Part shown: positions 59,337-64,000 of the stretch, piece after piece
Layout of the letters: every line of letters begins with the position of its first letter
How positions within the stretch are numbered: the stretch's first letter is position 1
Source of the DNA: Lottia gigantea
Taxonomy: Eukaryota > Mollusca > Gastropoda > Lottiidae
NCBI RefSeq assembly: GCF_000327385.1
Contig: NW_008710284.1
Location: 385,440 to 449,439, forward strand
Direction: 5' to 3'
Length of the DNA: 64,000 bases
The notes under the pieces: generated by a model
Told to the model about the DNA's origin: nothing
Seen by the model: the letters and a program-made list of their open reading frames with translations, nothing else
The model's database searches: none
Translations under genes and position numbers: made by a program

Positions 59337-61904
59337 TTAAATTTTGACGTTGGCCACCCTAGCGGCTTCAATGATCAAGGAACGGACCTTGGATATTGAT
59401 TTCTGCGATTGAGCCGTGGCAACTTGATCTTTGAGGTTCTGGATCGTTGTAGCTGCTCGTAAGAGATTATCCAAACTGATCCTCTGTGTTGGTCTGGTTA
59501 TCATGCCCGATAATAGTCCCCGGATGTTGCCGAGAGCTGCAGTCGATGATTCTTTACGTTGTGTCACTTGATCCAAAAGCGCTGTCATTTTATCGATGGA
59601 TTTTTGGTAATATGCTGTCTGTTGATTCAGGTACTTGGTAAATAATCCGATTTGTCTGTCGATTGAAGATTGGAGTTGTGGTGCGCGTGGTTTGTTTGCG
59701 ACCATGGTTAAGATCGTATCTATTGGATTGACAGGTGGTGGCGTCGTTGATGCGTTAACAGTAGCAACGGAGCCGTTGGGGGGTGATTGGTTAGCTATTG
59801 GTGTTATATTAGTTCCTCCGGGTGTCGGTAGGTTGGGTACTGGCATTGTTGAAGTTCCTCCGGTATTTGTTGTGGTTGGAACGCTGGTTCCTCCTATAAT
59901 TGTTGTTGTTACACCAGACGTTTGCGTTCCAAGGTTTGTTGTTGTTACGCCAGTCGGTTGCGTTCCAGGGTTTGTTGTTGTTACGCCAGACGGTTGCGTT
60001 CCAGGGTTTGTTGTTGTTACGCCGGACGTTTGTGTTCCAAGGTTTGTTGTTGTTACGCCAGACGGTTGCGTTCCAGGGTTTGTTGTTGTTACGCCAGACG
60101 TTTGCGTTCCAAGGTTTGTTGTTGTTACGCCAGACGTTTGTGTTCCAAGGTTTGTTGTTGTTACGCCAGACGGTTGCGTTCCAGGGTTTGTTGTTACGCC
60201 AGATGGTTGCGATCCAGGGTTTGTTGTTGTTACGCCAGACGGTTGCGTTCCAGGGTTTGTTGTTGTTACGCCAGACGGTTGCGTTCCAGGGTTTGTTGTT
60301 GTTATGCCAGACGGTTGCGTTCCAGAGTTTGTTGTTGTTACGCCAGATGCTTGCGTTCCACTTGTTGCTTGTGTAGTTGCTGATGGTATATTAGAAGATG
60401 GTGTTCCTAGTTCATTGGCCGTGGCTATCAGATCAAAGATGGTCGATGTTATTGGTCCCGTAGTAGTTGCACCTGCGTTTGTTGCCGATCCAGGGTTGGT
60501 CGAAGGGGATCCTCCGTTAGTTCCGGGTGTACTCGTTGACGTAACTGATCCAGATCCAACAGCATTCGGTTGCAACGGAGATAAAATGGATGGATCGATT
60601 GGTGCCAGATTTCCCAAGAAAGGTGGCACGAATGGTGGTAAAAATGGGTTTCGATTTGGTTGGTTCTGGTTGGTAGCAGTAGTTGATGAGGCCGACGGAT
60701 CTGGTTGAACGCCTGTGGGTGTGGTTGTTTGAGGTTCCGGTTCCGGTTCTGGTTGAGGAGTATTAATGACTGACGGATCCACTACCACGGCTCCGGTACT
60801 GGTTGTGGTACCTGTTGGCTGATTGAGAACACCTCCGTTCAATGGCATACCTGTCTGAAGCTCAAAAATTGTAGGAGGATTTTTGGTAGATGTTAGTAGT
60901 TGAGACAGTTGCTCGCCCGTCAGACCCGGGGGTGCCAATCCCGGTATGCCTGTCGCTGATTTCATTGGATCTGCTATAGTGCTTAAAATTACTGGTAGCC
61001 CGGTTGATTGAAATGTTGGGTCTGTGACGGGCACGTTAGGTACGAAAGGGTTGTGGGTGCTGGTAGGTGTGGGTTCGACAGGATTTGTAGAGGGTGGTGT
61101 AGGATCGACAGGATTTGTAGAGGGTGGTGTAGGATCGACAGGATTTGTAGAGGGTGGTGTAGGATCGACAGGATTTGTAGAGGGTGGTACAGGATCAGTA
61201 GTGAATATATTGTTTCCACCAGTTGTAGGCACTGGATTCGGGGCCGTTGATGGGTTAGCCACGGTGTTGGTGCCTGGAATCGGAGCTGGTGTGCCTGTTG
61301 GCGTGTTTGCTCCAGTGTTGCCTGTATTAACAGCTGTAGAAGTGACTATGGATGGAGTTGGGTTCTGGGGTGCGAAAATGATCAAAGGAGGCGATCCAAA
61401 TGTTTTAAAGTTAGAATTTGTCCCTGGGCCTGTGGCGACAGTAAAAGTCATACCACCAGATTGTTTCGGTGGTTCTCGGTTGGAATTTGCTATCTGTGTC
61501 GCTAGCGGTTTCGATGTTGATTGTACCTGAGGCACGGTATTCTGGACAGGCGCTGGTGGTTGGTTTGTGGCTGGTAGTAGTTGGTTGGTGGTTGAAAGTA
61601 TAGAGTTATCTAGTGCTTGTTGCGGAAAAATATTGCTCCTTAACGGGTCCTTTCCCAAATACGCATGATTGAGCACAACGTAATTGGACTGACCGTTTGT
61701 GGTAGTACCGGTAGTCCCCAAATTGTTCACAGGGTTTGGTCCTTGAGGCTGGGAGGTCTGCACTGGCAACAAATTACCGGTTGCCAGATCCACGATATAA
61801 TTTTGCAGATTTGCCGGGTTTTGTACCGTTCCAACATTTTTAACGGCTGTGACTGGTAGTCCAACCGAACACAGAAACAGCGCGATGCACTGAGCGAACA
61901 TCAT
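59337..61904 (-). CDS. Secreted Thr/Pro/Gly-rich protein with one C-terminal novel module
   Basis: The intronless minus-strand frame encodes 855 residues. A signal peptide (MMFAQCIALFLCSVGLPVTA) is followed by a long region rich in Thr, Pro, Asn, Gly and Gln without cysteines after the signal. Two repeat tracts are embedded: four copies of VDPTPPSTNP (about residues 235-280) and thirteen copies of a GTQPSGVTTTNP 12-mer (about 514-668). A short PEPEPEPQ run also occurs. The last 115 residues form one helical module (LQSSIDRQIGLF...STAALGNIRGLLSGMITR-PTQRISLDNLL). This matches the pattern of the modules in the two neighbouring genes and shares PTQR with module I of the first. Unlike them it has no tetrabasic site. 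It is presumably a secreted, heavily O-glycosylated structural protein. No homologue is known to me. Confidence 0.85.
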   Translation of the reverse strand: MMFAQCIALFLCSVGLPVTAVKNVGTVQNPANLQNYIVDLATGNLLPVQTSQPQGPNPVNNLGTTGTTTNGQSNYVVLNHAYLGKDPLRSNIFPQQALDNSILSTTNQLLPATNQPPAPVQNTVPQVQSTSKPLATQIANSNREPPKQSGGMTFTVATGPGTNSNFKTFGSPPLIIFAPQNPTPSIVTSTAVNTGNTGANTPTGTPAPIPGTNTVANPSTAPNPVPTTGGNNIFTTDPVPPSTNPVDPTPPSTNPVDPTPPSTNPVDPTPPSTNPVEPTPTSTHNPFVPNVPVTDPTFQSTGLPVILSTIADPMKSATGIPGLAPPGLTGEQLSQLLTSTKNPPTIFELQTGMPLNGGVLNQPTGTTTSTGAVVVDPSVINTPQPEPEPEPQTTTPTGVQPDPSASSTTATNQNQPNRNPFLPPFVPPFLGNLAPIDPSILSPLQPNAVGSGSVTSTSTPGTNGGSPSTNPGSATNAGATTTGPITSTIFDLIATANELGTPSSNIPSATTQATSGTQASGVTTTNSGTQPSGITTTNPGTQPSGVTTTNPGTQPSGVTTTNPGSQPSGVTTNPGTQPSGVTTTNLGTQTSGVTTTNLGTQTSGVTTTNPGTQPSGVTTTNLGTQTSGVTTTNPGTQPSGVTTTNPGTQPTGVTTTNLGTQTSGVTTTIIGGTSVPTTTNTGGTSTMPVPNLPTPGGTNITPIANQSPPNGSVATVNASTTPPPVNPIDTILTMVANKPRAPQLQSSIDRQIGLFTKYLNQQTAYYQKSIDKMTALLDQVTQRKESSTAALGNIRGLLSGMITRPTQRISLDNLLRAATTIQNLKDQVATAQSQKSISKVRSLIIEAARVANVKI
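59905..60365 (-). repeat. 36-bp coding minisatellite for GTQPSGVTTTNP
   Basis: Thirteen units, one of them a codon shorter than the rest, run in frame through the 59337 gene. Two unit types alternate irregularly: PGTQPSGV and LGTQTSGV. Long open frames in the two other plus-strand registers here reflect the repeat, not extra genes. Confidence 0.92.
61070..61195 (-). repeat. 30-bp coding repeat for VDPTPPSTNP
   Basis: Four in-frame 30-bp units are visible in the 59337 gene; on the plus strand each reads GGATTTGTAGAGGGTGGTGT followed by AGGATCGACA. Three are identical or almost so, and the outermost has diverged. Confidence 0.9.
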
Positions 61905-63090
61905 CGAAATCGTTTAAGTAAAATCCCTCAAAAAAGAAAGTATATGATTTGCTTCCTGAAAAAAAGTGTATAATCCCCCAATTGCTTAACCGTACGTCCT
62001 TACACAAAACACTTGGCGAAAAAATGACGCAGAATAAGTATGCAAATTCAAATGGAACGCCAGCGCCCACGGATGATTGTAATGTATTAAATTTATAACA
62101 AAGACTTAGTTTTCTTTCTGTGGTTATGACGTCATGATGGATCGATCTGTTGTCAATTTATTGTAATGAATTGGGAGGAAATGTCCCAAAAAATTATATC
62201 TTAATATAGTCAACTATTTTTACTGGTGAGTGATTGAACGTGTCTGTCAGAGGCTGTACTCAATTCGTCTGTGATGAACCATCACGTAATTCTGTGGCTT
62301 GTGCTCATTACACCATTATAAACCCATAATTTTAGTGGTCTTCTTCTGTTGGCATTAATTGGTTTTTTCATCGTCTCGACGTCAGCAACGTGACATCACA
62401 TCTCTTAACGTCATGATGACGTCTCTGTAACGTTGTCATAATGACGTATCCGAATCTGTAACGTCGTCATGACGATAATACATTATTGTGACCTGATTAC
62501 TTGTCATAATGGAATCATAGTGACCTATGACATGCCGTGATAAAGACGCTATGACATTCTGTAATGAGTACACAGAATTAACACAGTGCAGGGATTAAAA
62601 CAAGATTTATAATACACGAGAATAGATGTAAATTGTAAAATCATGAGATAATCTTGAATACAGATCAATCATTTTATTGCAAACTTGAAATATATTTATA
62701 GAAGCAGAGACAATTGATATAATTTTATATAAAAACATGCATTTTATATCACTGAATTAAATTCTAAAAAATAATTCAGACTTTTTGACTCTTCACTTGT
62801 GACAACCAGAAATGCGTCTACCAAACAACACTATGTGGTATGCTGAGTTGACAAATACAAATACTAAATCTATTAAATATTAGCCATGTGGACTCTCTAA
62901 TACCTAATAACTTACAAAAGCACAAGGTCCGATATAGAGACAAAGCAAAGCTGGTCAAAACTAGTAAGTTTTGATAAGGTTAAAAATAAATCACAACCAA
63001 CATTTAATGCATAGAGTATGATATACAGGGTATATAATAGAGTATTGTATTGTATTTTAACTTAATGCAGAATATAACTTGATATAAAAA
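61905..63090. other. Upstream region of the 59337 gene
   Basis: Apart from the CRE-like cluster I see no feature here. No gene is supported on either strand. The right end passes into the satellite array that starts near 63100. Confidence 0.4.
62127..62475. promoter_or_regulatory. Cluster of CRE/ATF-like TGACGT sites
   Basis: A full palindromic CRE, TGACGTCA, is at 62127-62134. Further ACGTCA or TGACGT cores lie at about 62379, 62408-62422 (AACGTCATGATGACGTC), 62442 and 62463. They sit 0.2-0.6 kb upstream of the minus-strand secreted-protein gene that starts at 61904. bZIP factors of the CREB/ATF group bind such sites in animals. The inner part also looks like a diverged repeat of GTAACGTYGTCAT, so some sites arose by duplication. 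Confidence 0.4.
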
Positions 63091-63099
63091 CTCACAAAG

Positions 63100-64000
63100 A
63101 TAATACTTGAACTTACTGACATGATTGTCATATAACATATATCCCTATATTACCACAGACACCTGTTTGTATATATCAGTCTATATATAGCATACTATCA
63201 TAGAGAGAGTTGACTATTGATACAAACAGGTGTCTGTTGTAATATAACATATACCCCTATATTACCACAAGCACCTGTTTGTATATATCAGTCTATATAT
63301 AGCATACTATCATAGAGAGAGTTGACTATTGATACAAACAGGTGTCTGTTGTAATATAACATATATCCCTATATTACCACAGACACCTGTTTGTATATAT
63401 CAGTCTATATATAGCATACTATCATAGAGAGAGTTGACTATTGATACAAACAGGTGTCTGTTGTAATATAACATATATCCCTATATTACCACAGACACCT
63501 GTTTGTATATACCAGTCTATATATAGAGAGAGTCAACTATTGATACAAACAGGTGTCTGTTGTAATATAACATATATCCCTATATTACCACAAGCACCTG
63601 TTTGTATATATCAGTCTATATATAGCATACTATCATAGAGAGAGTTGACTATTGATACAAACAGGTGTCTGTTGTAATATAACATATACCCCTATATTAC
63701 CACAAGCACCTGTTTGTATATATCAGTCTATATATAGCATACTATCATAGAGAGAGTTGACTATTGATACAAACAGGTGTCTGTTGTAATATAACATATA
63801 TCCCTATATTACCACAGACACCTGTTTGTATATACCAGTCTATATATAATCTATCATAGAGAGAGTCAACTATTGATACAAACAGGTGTCTGTTGTAATA
63901 TAACATATACCCCTATATTACCACAAGCACCTGTTTGTATATACCAGTCTATATATAATCTATCATAGAGAGAGTCAACTATTGATACAAACAGGTGTCT
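63100..64000. repeat. 112-bp satellite with an internal hairpin, continuing past the window
   Basis: About eight units follow end to end with a period of 112 bp (GAGTTGACTATT at 63207, 63319 and 63431), and some later units are shortened by 7-15 bp. Each unit contains CAGACACCTGTTTGTAT or CAAGCACCTGTTTGTAT and, about 60 bp on, its reverse complement ATACAAACAGGTGTCTG. Every unit could therefore fold into a hairpin. Variation is mostly one base (CAGACACC or CAAGCACC, ATATCC or ATACCC). The array has no coding content. Confidence 0.92.

Noticed and set aside
59635-60708. Plus-strand frames of 150-357 codons rich in VVVTPDGCVPGF or CYARRLRS repeats
   Set aside because: Three frames are open at once because the 36-bp repeat lacks stops in these registers. 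The minus-strand gene explains the sequence.
1-64000. CRISPR arrays, operons, rRNA genes, integrated viruses
   Set aside because: The tandem arrays lack spacer-repeat structure, the genes are split eukaryotic genes, and no rRNA, integrase, reverse transcriptase or capsid-like coding sequence was recognised.

Overview
This window is nuclear DNA of a multicellular animal. It is AT-rich, its genes are split by GT-AG introns, and it is packed with minisatellites and short dispersed repeats. The astacin-EGF-CUB-TSP1 protease, the strongly conserved DCAF13 and MED23 orthologues, and the lineage-specific Thr/Ser-rich secreted proteins fit a lophotrochozoan. A gastropod mollusc, perhaps a limpet, is my best guess, but that is inference and not shown by a diagnostic sequence. 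I saw no bacterial, organellar or viral content.

Layout. (1) 1-2.4 kb: the 5' end and perhaps further exons of an unrecognised minus-strand gene. (2) 5.57-12.6 kb, plus: a 15-exon astacin metalloprotease (730 aa) with EGF, CUB and TSP1 domains. (3) 12.6-19.9 kb: AT-rich repeat-bearing DNA. (4) 19.9-22.1 kb, minus: a three-exon C2H2 zinc-finger protein (474 aa) whose last two fingers resemble the Ikaros/Hunchback C-terminal pair. (5) 22.1-27.6 kb: intergenic, with two prominent minisatellites. (6) 27.6-34.2 kb, plus: an EF-hand gene with two alternative first coding exons, one suited to N-myristoylation and one to palmitoylation, both spliced in the same phase to a common body. (7) 36.4-41.2 kb, plus: dcaf13 (12 exons, 444 aa). 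(8) 42.6-46.7 kb, plus: med23 with its whole 1344-codon frame in one exon. (9) 47.9-50.3 kb, plus: a small single-CUB transmembrane protein (306 aa). (10) 52.9-61.9 kb: three intronless genes for secreted Thr/Ser/Pro-rich proteins, one plus and two minus. (11) 62-64 kb: a cluster of CRE-like sites, then a 112-bp hairpin-bearing satellite that runs off the window.

The most interesting part is region 10. The three neighbouring genes look unrelated at first because their repeat tracts differ (TTS(A/P); GTQPSGVTTTNP; VDPTPPSTNP). All carry one to three copies of the same kind of roughly 85-residue, probably helical module, with the core pattern N-x-A-x(3)-L-x-x-[LIV]-[VIL]-x-x-[LIM]-[VI]-[TN]-x-P. 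I recognise no known family for it. In two of the genes each module is followed by a tetrabasic RKRR/RRRR/KRRN-type site, so the products may be cut into pieces after secretion. A lineage-specific extracellular matrix, mucus or shell-related set is a reasonable guess, but function is unknown.

The other genes do not form an obvious pathway: a secreted protease, a transcription factor, a calcium sensor, a ribosome-biogenesis/ubiquitin-ligase protein and a Mediator subunit. All exon limits were placed by eye from splice signals and phase continuity, and every named identity rests on recognition of family motifs, not on a search.
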